DNA from: an uncultured Ruminococcus sp.
GTDB taxonomy: Bacteria; Bacillota; Clostridia; Oscillospirales; Acutalibacteraceae
Direction: 5' to 3'
NCBI GenBank assembly: GCA_902785365.1
Contig: CACZYC010000013.1
Coordinates: forward strand, 1-48,749
Length of the DNA stretch: 48,749 bases
Both the position numbers and the translations under genes were made by a program. This document shows, in pieces, positions 25,698 to 33,146 of this stretch; the first letter of the stretch is position 1; every line of letters starts with the position of its first letter. The notes under the pieces are model-generated. The model ran no database searches. It was not told the DNA's origin and saw only the letters and a list, made by a program, of their open reading frames with translations.

Positions 25698-26386
25698 AGC
25701 CGCGCCTCCTCTTTATCAAGGATAGGACGCATACACATCAGTACTACCGAAATTGTGAGCAACGCGGGAATGAGGAAGTTGTCCGCGCCGAGAATAAGAA
25801 GACTGATTATCGGCAGCACAAAGCCTATGAGGGCGGGCAGGTGATTCTTGTGAGCTTTCCACTGTTCAACCACAAGCACGGCAAACAGCGCTGTCATAAC
25901 GAACTCAATACCCTTTGTGTCAAACGGCAGAAGTCCGCCGACTAATGCTCCAAGCACACCACCGATTATCCAATAACAGTGATTCAGAAAAGTAACGGCG
26001 GCATAAAAAGCCTGACGGGTGATTCCTTCGGGAGGAGTCTCGGTGGACAAGATGGCGTAGGTTTCGTCGGTCAAGCCGAAAATGAGGTACCATTTCAGTC
26101 CGCCGATTTTGTGATACCTGTCTATCATGGACAGCCCGTAAAAGAAGTATCTCGAGTGAAGCAAAAAGGTTATCAGAATAACCTGAGGAATTGACGCGCC
26201 CACGGCGAGCATTGATACAATAAGGTATTGGCCTGTGCCCGAAAAAATGAACACGCACATAAAAAACGCCCACAGAGCGTTGTAGCCCGCCGCCTGAAGC
26301 ATAACGCCGAACGCGAACCCCAGCGGAATATATCCGAATAATACGGGCAGGGAGTATTTAAAAGATTTTTTCAACGCGTTGAGCAT
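25694..26386 (-). CDS. azlC: Branched-chain amino acid export protein, large subunit
   Basis: The 230-residue protein contains YSLPVLFGYIPLGFAFGVMLQAAGYN, FSGTGQYL and HSRYFFYGLSMIDRY, typical of AzlC. I prefer ATG 26386 because GCGAGGTG lies 9 nt upstream; GTG 26398, four codons earlier, overlaps that site and has none of its own. It forms an operon with azlD. A hairpin (ACAGGCTGTC/GACAGCCTGT) lies at 26409-26432, between this gene and the CpXC gene upstream. Confidence 0.92.
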   Translation of the reverse strand: MLNALKKSFKYSLPVLFGYIPLGFAFGVMLQAAGYNALWAFFMCVFIFSGTGQYLIVSMLAVGASIPQVILITFLLHSRYFFYGLSMIDRYHKIGGLKWYLIFGLTDETYAILSTETPPEGITRQAFYAAVTFLNHCYWIIGGVLGALVGGLLPFDTKGIEFVMTALFAVLVVEQWKAHKNHLPALIGFVLPIISLLILGADNFLIPALLTISVVLMCMRPILDKEEARL

Positions 26387-26435
26387 TATGTGTTTCACCT
26401 CGCAGACTTACAGGCTGTCGTTGACAGCCTGTTTC

Positions 26436-27137
26436 TTATTCGTTATCTTTGTTCTGTCTTGCTACCTGACGTCCCCGTTTGTATCGGTAAAGAATGTTAT
26501 CCGCCCATTCGCGGTCAACTCTGATAAAGCCCTTAAGCTTTTTGTCCTTGACAGCCAGCTCGTTTACAACGCTGACAGACTTGCCGTAGATTTCAAGCCT
26601 TGCGCTCTGAACATACGGTTCTCTGTTCTCGCCGATGAAGTATGTAAAGCCCATGGTGTTGTTCTCAGTGTTGTACATTGAGAGATATCCTTCGGTAATC
26701 TTGGGAATGTTGAGCTTGCGTGCTACCGCCTCGGAGATGGCGAGCTTTGTCAGCTCCACAGCCATATCGTCAAGTCCGCTCTCAAATATAAAAATCTTCT
26801 CTTTAAAAGTGTTGAAGTCGGGGACAATGCGCTTGTTGATATGCTTGAGCGTCTTGAATTCTTCCTCAAGAGCTTTGTCCGCGAGTTGAAAATGTTCAAT
26901 CTTTGGAATGAGGTAAATCATAAAACGCTTTTTCATATCGTTATAAAGTATAGGATATGTCAGACGCGCCTCGTGACCGCAACTCTTGCACTTCCACTTG
27001 AACAGGCTCTCGTCAAGAGCCTGCTTGCGCAGTTCTTTGTTGACGGTAACGTTTATGCTTGTATATAGAGTCGCTTCAGTGGAGCTGTCGCAATTGGGAC
27101 AAACCACACGTTTTTTAATAATGTTGGATTCAGCCAT
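26436..27137 (-). CDS. CpXC-domain zinc-ribbon protein
   Basis: The start at ATG 27137 (MAESNIIKKRVVCPNC) follows GGAGG; a longer frame to 27212 is unsupported. The product has 233 residues. Two CxxC pairs (CPNC and CKSC, with TSINVTVNKELRKQALDESLFKWKC between) match the CpXC family, which is widespread and of unknown function. The C-terminal ~170 residues have helical segments and YLIPKIEHF. A promoter-like TTGTGC-17-TATACT lies at 27186-27158. Confidence 0.8.
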   Translation of the reverse strand: MAESNIIKKRVVCPNCDSSTEATLYTSINVTVNKELRKQALDESLFKWKCKSCGHEARLTYPILYNDMKKRFMIYLIPKIEHFQLADKALEEEFKTLKHINKRIVPDFNTFKEKIFIFESGLDDMAVELTKLAISEAVARKLNIPKITEGYLSMYNTENNTMGFTYFIGENREPYVQSARLEIYGKSVSVVNELAVKDKKLKGFIRVDREWADNILYRYKRGRQVARQNKDNE

Positions 27138-27157
27138 ATCTAAAACCTCCATATAAT

Positions 27158-27186
27158 AGTATAACATAAATTTGGCGGCGGCACAA
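27158..27186 (-). promoter_or_regulatory. Promoter of the CpXC-domain gene
   Basis: TATACT (27163-27158) on the minus strand has a weak TTGTGC (27186-27181) 17 bp upstream. Confidence 0.45.
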
Positions 27187-27285
27187 TATAAAGAAATAAA
27201 AAGTATTTTCAAAAAGATATTGATTTATTTAGATTTATCTGTAATAATAGTATATATAATAATGTATAGATAAGGAGAATTTCTT

Positions 27286-27786
27286 ATGGCTATTTTAGAT
27301 TCAGTAAAAACAGGTTTCTCGACCGCTGTAGGTACTGTATCGAGTATCACACAGACTATCATAGAAAAGAACAGGCTCAACGCGCAGCTCAGCCGACTTC
27401 GTTCCCTGATGAAGAGCGAGTGTGAGATGATTAACCGCGCTTACATTACCCTGGGTAAAAAGTACTATGAGAACAAGGTAAACGATAAGTCCGACGCGTG
27501 CGAAAACGAGGATGAGCTTTTCGAAATTATCAAAAACTCCAAGGAGCAGGTGAAAAAGCTGAGAGAGCGTTATGTTCAGCTTATTGAGAGCCAGACTGTC
27601 GAGTTTACAAAGAAATATGACATAGAGGATCTCGAAGATATCACTGTCGCATGCTCAAATGAGGACGAATATGAGGAGTCACCGTTCGTTATAGAGCCCG
27701 AAGAAGAGACAGAAATTAACAAAAATGTTACAAATGACGACGGGAATGTTACAATTGAAGAGGTTGCCGAGGAGGACAGCTTCTGA
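27286..27786 (+). CDS. Coiled-coil protein with acidic tail, unknown function
   Basis: The 166-residue protein starts with a short glycine/serine-rich segment (MAILDSVKTGFSTAVGTVSSITQT). It continues in a charged, probably coiled-coil helix (IIEKNRLNAQLSRLRSLMK, NSKEQVKKLRERYVQLIES) with the motif AYITLGKKYYENK, and ends in a strongly acidic tail. The architecture is that of small accessory proteins in Clostridia that I cannot name. AAGGAG precedes the ATG, and a TATAAT -10 lies at 27255-27260. It is a single gene with a terminator. Confidence 0.75.
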   Translation: MAILDSVKTGFSTAVGTVSSITQTIIEKNRLNAQLSRLRSLMKSECEMINRAYITLGKKYYENKVNDKSDACENEDELFEIIKNSKEQVKKLRERYVQLIESQTVEFTKKYDIEDLEDITVACSNEDEYEESPFVIEPEEETEINKNVTNDDGNVTIEEVAEEDSF

Positions 27787-27815
27787 TAAATGACGGCTAA
27801 AATTTCATCATTTAG

Positions 27816-27846
27816 GGGGTTTGCACAACGCAAACCCCTTGTTTTT
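27816..27846 (+). terminator. Terminator of the coiled-coil protein gene
   Basis: GGGGTTTGC (27816-27824), ACAAC loop, GCAAACCCC (27830-27838), followed by TTGTTTTTG. Confidence 0.9.
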
Positions 27847-28078
27847 GTTAAAAGTTACGAAAAAATAGCATTTTTGGGCTGTTTAAGACAAAACTGTAAT
27901 GTGCAAAACTGCAACAAAACCGTCAAAAAAAGCCAAAATGTCAAATATTGTCACTCTGTTTAGGTGTAAAATCTTCACAAAACAGCTATAATATTTCTGA
28001 TTTAGAACAAAATACCCTTAAAATTTGCCTTATTATGGGATAGGTGCTGTCTAAAACTCCATAATTCTTAATAAGGGG
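27847..28078. other. AT-rich intergenic stretch without a gene
   Basis: Between the terminator at 27846 and the promoter at 28079 there is no convincing ORF. The sequence is rich in CAAAA runs. Besides a short ATAATTC/CTTAATAAG segment just before the promoter I see no clear structure. Confidence 0.5.
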
Positions 28079-28107
28079 TTGACAAATTGTAACAACTTTG
28101 TTACAAT
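28079..28107 (+). promoter_or_regulatory. Consensus promoter with an embedded palindromic operator
   Basis: TTGACA (28079-28084) and TACAAT (28102-28107) are 17 bp apart. Within them lies a perfect inverted repeat, ATTGTAAC (28086-28093), AACTTT, GTTACAAT (28100-28107), which covers the spacer and the whole -10. A protein bound there would block transcription of the C39-like gene. The regulator is unknown. Confidence 0.75.
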
Positions 28108-28161
28108 ATGGTCGTTGTTTTGAATAATGAAGAAGTAAGTGGTTTTGAATAAGGAGTTTTT

Positions 28162-29022
28162 ATGCAGAAAAGAAAACTAACGATTGCTGTAATTGCCGCC
28201 TTGAGCGTTTCACTTTCCACAACGTTCGGCGTAATGGCATTAAGCACAGATTTCTCAAAAACAGAAAAGCCTGCTATCGTACAAGAGGCTACCGAGACGG
28301 TTGAGGAGACAACAGCAGCTGTTGAATCTTCAATTGACAGAATTATCGGTCTTGATATTAAAGGAGCAAAGATTTCAGGCGACGAGGGCGAGAAGGTTTC
28401 CCTCAAGGTAGAAGCTAATACTAATGATAAGGTTAAATTCACATCTACTGATAAGAAGGTTGCTACTGTTAATTCCAAAGGTGTAGTAAACCTCAAATCA
28501 AAAGGTTCAGCTAAGATTGTTGCCCAGGTCAACGGTGAAAAGGATATTGTTGATGTTAAAGTAAACGAGTTTACAGGCAACAACATCTCAAAGGACACTA
28601 TGGCGAAAATCGCCAAGGAAATCGGTGTTCAGGTTGACCACGCTTATCCCGAGTCTACCATAATGTGCAGCGCGTATTCTTTCGCGTATGCGTATTATCA
28701 GGTAAAAGGCACACCCATCACTCCCGGCAGTGTATGGACAGGCGGCGGCTGTAACTGGGCAGGCGGAACAGTTATCCACTGTTCTTCAGCTGAGGAAATG
28801 CTCGCTGCTATCAAAAAGCAGCTCGACCAGAATAAGGCTTGCGTAGGTCTTTTGTCCTTTGGTTCGGCGTATACACACTATGTAACTTTCTATAAGTATA
28901 CAGGCAGTGGTACAACTCTCAGCGATTTTTCCATCCTCGATCCATGGGATGGTTGGATGGGCAACGCCGCGGACGGTCACGCTTACAGCGGCGCGGGCTA
29001 TGACGTTATCGTAATTAACTAA
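28162..29022 (+). CDS. Secreted protein with Big2-like domain and C39-like peptidase fold
   Basis: The 286-residue protein has a signal peptide (about 1-26) and a Thr/Glu-rich linker. A Big2-like immunoglobulin domain spans about 62-136 (VSLKVEANTNDKVKFTSTDKKVATVNSKGVVNLKSKGSAKI). A C39-like region spans about 145-286: Cys169 in IMCSAYSFAYAYYQV, His239 in YTHYVTFYKY and Asp260 in ILDPWDGW fit a Cys-His-Asp triad. C39-like domains cleave or bind peptides outside the cell; no bacteriocin precursor or ABC exporter is nearby. AAGGAG precedes the ATG, and the promoter carries an operator palindrome. Confidence 0.8.
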   Translation: MQKRKLTIAVIAALSVSLSTTFGVMALSTDFSKTEKPAIVQEATETVEETTAAVESSIDRIIGLDIKGAKISGDEGEKVSLKVEANTNDKVKFTSTDKKVATVNSKGVVNLKSKGSAKIVAQVNGEKDIVDVKVNEFTGNNISKDTMAKIAKEIGVQVDHAYPESTIMCSAYSFAYAYYQVKGTPITPGSVWTGGGCNWAGGTVIHCSSAEEMLAAIKKQLDQNKACVGLLSFGSAYTHYVTFYKYTGSGTTLSDFSILDPWDGWMGNAADGHAYSGAGYDVIVIN

Positions 29023-29030
29023 GATTTGTG

Positions 29031-29056
29031 AAAGCATCCGAAAGGATGCTTTTTTT
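29031..29056 (+). terminator. Terminator of the C39-like gene
   Basis: AAAGCATCC, a GAAA tetraloop and GGATGCTTTTTTT. Confidence 0.93.
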
Positions 29057-29153
29057 CTTTTGCTTTACAACATTTATATTTTGGTGATTGGGGATTTACA
29101 AACGTCATATTTAATGATACAATTTAAATAAGAAATCCAAGGAGGCGAATACT

Positions 29154-29735
29154 ATGGGATTATTTGATAAGATTTTTAACGAGGGCAGTAATATAGTTAA
29201 GAATGCCGCTAACACTGTGGGCGGCTCTATCGGCAACAAGACCGAGACCTTTACTTTCCTGGCACTGCCCGAAAGTGTGGAGCAGCTTAAGGCTTTACCC
29301 GAGGCTTCAATGGATACGCCGTTCAAGACAGCGGCTCTCACGGTTTGTGCTTTGTGCGCTTATGCCGCCTCTGCTGAGGTCGGTATAGAAATGCTCAACT
29401 TCCTCAAAGGACCCGCACCCTTAATGCCGGGGGAGATTAGCTTTTTGAAAGACCGTTTTAGAGACAATTCTCCGCTTTTGCCGTTCTCATATTTTGAGGG
29501 AGCGAAACCCGAGAACAACTATACCCCTGACAAGCCGTTTACTCTTAAGATTACTTCCAACTCTTACTCCAAGCGTGACGACACCCACACCACATTGTGG
29601 GTAAAGAGCGGCGGTGCAGATAATCCCCGTGAGGTAGCTCTGCGTCTTAAACCTTCCGAGGGCAAGTGGTATCTCGACGACCAGCACCTGCTTGTGGGTA
29701 TCCGCGCGGCTGTTGCCGACGACCCGTGGGCGTAA
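29154..29735 (+). CDS. DUF6935-like cytoplasmic protein
   Basis: The 193-residue protein begins MGLFDKIFNEGSNIVKNAANTVGG and has TAALTVCALCAYAASAEVGIEMLNFLKGP and, near the end, LRLKPSEGKWYLDDQHLLVGIRAAVADDPWA. I recall this as the DUF6935 family of Firmicutes, of unknown function; the ending is its best-conserved part. No signal peptide or transmembrane helix is visible. AAGGAGG precedes the ATG. The gene is monocistronic; a CAGT tract begins just after the stop codon. Confidence 0.75.
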   Translation: MGLFDKIFNEGSNIVKNAANTVGGSIGNKTETFTFLALPESVEQLKALPEASMDTPFKTAALTVCALCAYAASAEVGIEMLNFLKGPAPLMPGEISFLKDRFRDNSPLLPFSYFEGAKPENNYTPDKPFTLKITSNSYSKRDDTHTTLWVKSGGADNPREVALRLKPSEGKWYLDDQHLLVGIRAAVADDPWA

Positions 29736-29739
29736 AAAA

Positions 29740-29840
29740 CAGTTATCAGTGATTAGTGATCAGTTATCAGTTGTTGGTCGCTGCGCTCCGATTTATAATT
29801 TATAGCCTTGAGTTTGTTTTGAACTCAAGGCTTATTTTTT
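29740..29840 (+). repeat. CAGTGRT tract plus terminator hairpin behind the DUF6935-like gene
   Basis: The tract (29740-29774) is followed by TTGGTCGCTGCGCTCCGATTTATA and an 11-bp hairpin, AGCCTTGAGTT (29804-29814) with AACTCAAGGCT (29822-29832), then TATTTTTTT. The same order of parts occurs at 31292-31367, where the stem differs at two adjacent pairs but stays paired. Confidence 0.8.
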
Positions 29841-29929
29841 TAAGCATTCAATTTATTATCGGTTAATAAATCACAAATTTCTTATGCCTCCATATTATGT
29901 ACTGTAATTAATTTAGGAGGTAATTACTT

Positions 29930-30742
29930 ATGCCGGATATTCTTAATTCCAATCAAAACAACAACGGCAGCGAACAGAACGCCGAGCAGTCGTTTTGCAT
30001 AGACGCTGACCGCGTTTATGATTCGTGCGGAGATAAAGATTGTTTGTCGGAAATGCGTGTGTTCTTCACCGAGACTGACCAGGCTGTTATAAACAGCGCC
30101 GTATCAGTGCGAATCCGAGAAGCCAACATCATCAACACTGTGGTGAATGTGGAGCCTGTAACATATCATTGCGGGTTCTACTCGGTAGATATGACGTTCT
30201 ACTTTGAGATTGTTCTTGATGTGTACTCAAACGGCGGATCCGCTCCGACTACCGTCAGCGGGCTTTCAGTCTTTGCAAAGAGAGTGATTCTCTACGGTGG
30301 CAGCGGAAACGTGGCGGTGTTCTCAAGCGACGAAACAAGCGGCTGCGTAGATCCCGACGACGCCAATCTGCCCACAGCGAAGGTTCAGGTGGCTCAGCCT
30401 ATGGCGCTTACAGCCTGCCTTACCGAGTGCTGCAGTCCGTGTATGCCCAGCGCGGCGATACCCGACTGTGTGACCGATTATTTCGGCGGTACAATTGTGC
30501 CGTCCCAGGCGCGCTCTGTGCTTGCTACAATCGGCGTGTTTACCATTGTTCAGCTCAAACGTACAGTGCAAATGCTTATTCCCGCGTTTGATTTCTGTGT
30601 GCCCGACAAGGAGTGTGTAACCTCGACCGACAATCCCTGCGATATGTTCTCTAAGGTCGATTTCCCTGTGGAGCAGTTCTTCCCGCCCAATCTGGCTGAC
30701 ATAGACCCTGAAAATCTGGAAACAGGCTGCGGATGTAATTAA
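29930..30742 (+). CDS. Conserved cysteine-rich protein, possibly a spore or envelope component
   Basis: The 270-residue protein has an Asn/Gln/Glu-rich start, about 17 cysteines and an ending ETGCGCN. Recognisable blocks are CIDADRVYDSCGDKDCLSEMRVFF, FYSVDMTFYFEIVLDVYS, FAKRVILYGGSGNVAVFSS and LATIGVFTIVQLKRTVQMLIPAFDFCVPDKEC. I recall a family of this pattern in spore-forming Clostridia without a proven function; a coat role is only a guess. TAGGAGGT precedes the ATG. The gene has its own terminator. Confidence 0.75.
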   Translation: MPDILNSNQNNNGSEQNAEQSFCIDADRVYDSCGDKDCLSEMRVFFTETDQAVINSAVSVRIREANIINTVVNVEPVTYHCGFYSVDMTFYFEIVLDVYSNGGSAPTTVSGLSVFAKRVILYGGSGNVAVFSSDETSGCVDPDDANLPTAKVQVAQPMALTACLTECCSPCMPSAAIPDCVTDYFGGTIVPSQARSVLATIGVFTIVQLKRTVQMLIPAFDFCVPDKECVTSTDNPCDMFSKVDFPVEQFFPPNLADIDPENLETGCGCN

Positions 30743-30755
30743 CTGTATAACAGTG

Positions 30756-30796
30756 AAAGCTCAAAACCGTTAAGGTTTTGAGCTTTATCTTTTTTA
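30756..30796 (+). terminator. Terminator of the cysteine-rich protein gene
   Basis: AAAGCTCAAAACC pairs with GGTTTTGAGCTTT around GTTAA, followed by a T-rich run. Confidence 0.92.
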
Positions 30797-30830
30797 TATC
30801 AAATCCAAAACAAATGAAATTAAATGTCTA

Positions 30831-30859
30831 TTGACTAAGTGAACTTAATAGATTATAGT
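30831..30859 (+). promoter_or_regulatory. Promoter of the CBS-pair gene
   Basis: TTGACT (30831-30836) and TATAGT (30854-30859) with 17-bp spacing, 23 nt before the ATG. Confidence 0.75.
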
Positions 30860-30882
30860 ATAAACAGAAAGCGAGATTAACT

Positions 30883-31284
30883 ATGAACATTTTGTTTTTA
30901 CTCAGAATAAAGAACGACGTAAGTTACATATATGACGATAATACTCTGCGACAGGGGCTCGAAAAGATGAAGAGCCACGGCTATACGGCTATACCCGTAA
31001 TTACCCGTGAGGGCGACTATGTGGGTACAATCAGTGAGGGCGATTTCCTGTGGCATATTATCAAGTACGGACGAGGAAGCATAAAGGATCAGGAGGACTA
31101 CTTTGTCAGAGACATTATCCGCAAAGACTATATGCGTCCCGTGAAGGTCAGCGCGACGGTTGAGGAACTTATCGAGAGCGCCACAAACCAGAACTTTGTT
31201 CCTGTGGTCGACGACCGCAACAAGTTCATCGGTATCGTAACCCGACGCGATATCATCAAATACTTTATTGACAAGAATAAGTAA
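30883..31284 (+). CDS. CBS-domain pair protein
   Basis: The 133-residue protein consists of little more than two CBS domains: residues about 12-62 (DNTLRQGLEKMKSHGYTAIPVITREGDYVGTISEGD) and about 80-130 (MRPVKVSATVEELIESATNQNFVPVVDDRNKFIGIVTRRDII). CBS pairs bind adenosine nucleotides and regulate partner proteins; no partner domain or neighbouring enzyme is evident. It is monocistronic with its own promoter, and a CAGT tract begins a few bases after the stop. Confidence 0.9.
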   Translation: MNILFLLRIKNDVSYIYDDNTLRQGLEKMKSHGYTAIPVITREGDYVGTISEGDFLWHIIKYGRGSIKDQEDYFVRDIIRKDYMRPVKVSATVEELIESATNQNFVPVVDDRNKFIGIVTRRDIIKYFIDKNK

Positions 31285-31291
31285 TTCGGCA

Positions 31292-31375
31292 ATCAGTGGT
31301 TAGTTTAGAGTGGCTACGCTCAGATTTATAAGAATATAGCCTTAGGTTAAGTGATGAACCTAAGGCTTTGATTTA
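31292..31375 (+). repeat. Short CAGT tract plus hairpin behind the CBS gene
   Basis: A short tract (31292-31310) is followed by GTGGCTACGCTCAGATTTATAA and the hairpin AGCCTTAGGTT (31338-31348) with AACCTAAGGCT (31357-31367), then TTGATTT. It is the same composite as at 29740-29840 and probably ends transcription of the CBS gene. Confidence 0.8.
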
Positions 31376-31412
31376 TGTATATTATAGGGAGTTACTGCCT
31401 GTTACAGAGCAA

Positions 31413-31443
31413 GAAAAAAGAGCTGTTCAATCGAACAGCTCTT
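31413..31443 (-). terminator. Terminator of the histone-H1-like gene
   Basis: On the minus strand AAGAGCTGTTC and GAACAGCTCTT form a stem with a GATT loop, followed by TTTTTCTTG. Confidence 0.9.
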
Positions 31444-31459
31444 AAAAATTGCTTGATTA

Positions 31460-31876
31460 TTAGCAGAAGAATACGTCCATTTCGCCTTCGTTGCCGTCAG
31501 CTACGAAATAAGCCTTGCTCTCTTCGGGCTTGAGATATACTGTGATATCCTTAGCAGCCTTGCCGTATGTGAGCTTAATGTTCTGGATCATCTCATCGAT
31601 TGAAACCTGAACACCGCCGAACTCTACCATTACGTTAACCTTAGTAGCGGCAGCCTTCTTAGTAGTAGCGGCCTTCTTAGTTGTGGCAGCCTTCTTAGCG
31701 GGAGCCTTCTTAGCAGTTGTTGTCTTCTTAGCAGCAGTCTTTGTAGCGGCAGCCTTCTTAGCGGGAGCCTTCTTAGCGGGAGCCTTCTTCTCTGTTGTCT
31801 TAGCGGCAGCAGCCTTAGTTGTCTTAGCAGCAGCCTTTGTTTCTGTCTTTGTTTCTGTCTTTTTTGTTGTAGCCAT
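31460..31876 (-). CDS. Histone-H1-like Lys/Ala-rich protein with a C-terminal DUF6465-like domain
   Basis: The 138-residue protein has residues 1-79 made almost only of Lys, Ala, Thr and Pro in repeats such as KKAPAKKA and ATTKKA, like the tails of bacterial H1-type proteins. A folded domain of about 60 residues follows (VNVMVEFGGVQVSIDEMIQNIKLTYG, ending EGEMDVFFC), which I recall as DUF6465. The tail suggests binding to DNA or RNA; the domain's role is unknown. The start follows AGGAGGG, with a TTGACT-16-TATAAT promoter. The repeats make the coding strand purine-rich, which yields an antisense ORF that is not real. Confidence 0.85.
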   Translation of the reverse strand: MATTKKTETKTETKAAAKTTKAAAAKTTEKKAPAKKAPAKKAAATKTAAKKTTTAKKAPAKKAATTKKAATTKKAAATKVNVMVEFGGVQVSIDEMIQNIKLTYGKAAKDITVYLKPEESKAYFVADGNEGEMDVFFC

Positions 31877-31938
31877 TGTGTGACCCTCCTAAAAAATAAT
31901 CTTTATTACAATGTAAGCAATTTTCTGTTTACACTGGT

Positions 31939-31966
31939 ATTATACTATAAATTATTTAAAAGTCAA
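31939..31966 (-). promoter_or_regulatory. Promoter of the histone-H1-like gene
   Basis: TTGACT (31966-31961) and TATAAT (31944-31939) on the minus strand are spaced by 16 bp. The 322-bp gap 31877-32198 also holds the divergent promoter of the AEC gene and AT-rich sequence with no ORF. Confidence 0.7.
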
Positions 31967-32126
31967 CGAAATGAAAAAAATTTGTAACTTTGTCCAAATT
32001 GCACAATTATAATGCAGTATTTTATGCAATAATCACAATGGGAAAGTGCCGTTTTTCGCTTGTTGCCTGAGTTTTGGGGAAATGGTGACAATATCGTAAG
32101 AGATAAAAACATAAGCTTTTTCCCTA

Positions 32127-32155
32127 TTGTAATTGGTGGTGAATGCTGTTATAAT
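32127..32155 (+). promoter_or_regulatory. Promoter of the AEC-WYL-zinc-ribbon operon
   Basis: TTGTAA (32127-32132) and TATAAT (32150-32155) are spaced by 17 bp, 43 nt before the ATG. Confidence 0.7.
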
Positions 32156-32198
32156 ATTATCGTGTGTAATTATGTCTTAGGACATAAGGGGTAATTTT

Positions 32199-33128
32199 AT
32201 GGTTCAAAATCTAATAATAGTATCCGAACAGGTCGCGATACTTTTTATACTTATTGCTCTGGGGTTTGCCTGCGGCAAGATTAAGCTGATAAATTCCTCG
32301 AGCGCGAAAGTTCTTACAGACCTTGTGCTGTATTTCGCGACGCCGTGTATTATGATTAAGTCTTTCCAGGAGGTCAGATACGACCCATCTCTGGTTTTTA
32401 ATCTGGCGGTAACCGCGTTGTGCGCGGTTCTGATTATCACAGGCTCAATAGTCATAGTAAGGTTTATTTTCCGCGATAAAGACGAGAACAGAAAAGTCGT
32501 CCTGAGATTCGCCTCTGTATTTTCTAACTGCGGTTTTATGTCGCTGCCTCTCCAGCAGGCGGTACTCGGAAACAAGGGCGTGTTTTACGGCGCGGTGTTT
32601 GTCGCCGTATTCAATGTGATTGTCTGGAGCTATGGGCTGATTGATATGAGCGGAGGCAAAAAAGCCTTCTCCGTCAAGAAGCTGATACTGAACCCCGGAG
32701 TAATAGGAGCGGTTGCGGCGACAGTTCTCTTTGTCGCGAGAGTGGATTTGCCGAATATTATCCTCAGCCCCATAAGTTACATAGCGGCGCTGAATACTCC
32801 TGTGCCGATGCTTGTAATCGGATACCACCTTTCACAGACTAAGATAAAAAAACACCTTGCAGACCCCGCGGTATATGCCGTTACGGCTGTAAGACTTATC
32901 GGAATACCGATAGCCGCGCTGTTCTTGATGAAACTGTGCGGTGTTGAGAGCGACATTCTGATAGCCTGTACGGTTGCCTCGTCGGCTCCCGTGGCGGCTA
33001 TGACCACTATGTTTTCCACAAAATATGACCGTGACACACAGCTTTCCGTAGGGCTTGTATCAATAACAACATTGGTTTCAATCATTACAATGCCCGTGAT
33101 TATAGCTTTGGCGCAAACGATAGTTTAA
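32199..33128 (+). CDS. AEC (auxin efflux carrier) family transporter
   Basis: The 309-residue, about ten-helix protein has the AEC pattern: VAILFILIALGFACGKIKLIN, FATPCIMIKSFQ, FSNCGFMSLPLQQAVLG near the first crossover, and CTVASSAPVAAMTTMFSTKYDRDTQLSVG in the second half. AEC members export carboxylates such as malate or lactate; the substrate here is not predictable. AAGGGG precedes the ATG. It is the first gene of a three-gene run with a WYL regulator 18 nt downstream, which may respond to the transported compound (inference). Confidence 0.9.
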   Translation: MVQNLIIVSEQVAILFILIALGFACGKIKLINSSSAKVLTDLVLYFATPCIMIKSFQEVRYDPSLVFNLAVTALCAVLIITGSIVIVRFIFRDKDENRKVVLRFASVFSNCGFMSLPLQQAVLGNKGVFYGAVFVAVFNVIVWSYGLIDMSGGKKAFSVKKLILNPGVIGAVAATVLFVARVDLPNIILSPISYIAALNTPVPMLVIGYHLSQTKIKKHLADPAVYAVTAVRLIGIPIAALFLMKLCGVESDILIACTVASSAPVAAMTTMFSTKYDRDTQLSVGLVSITTLVSIITMPVIIALAQTIV

Positions 33129-33146
33129 TTCAGATAAAGAGGAAGT

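Noticed and set aside
31683..31883. Hydrophobic plus-strand ORF rich in Ala and Val
   Set aside because: It is antisense of the Lys/Ala repeat of the histone-H1-like gene; repetitive codons create it.
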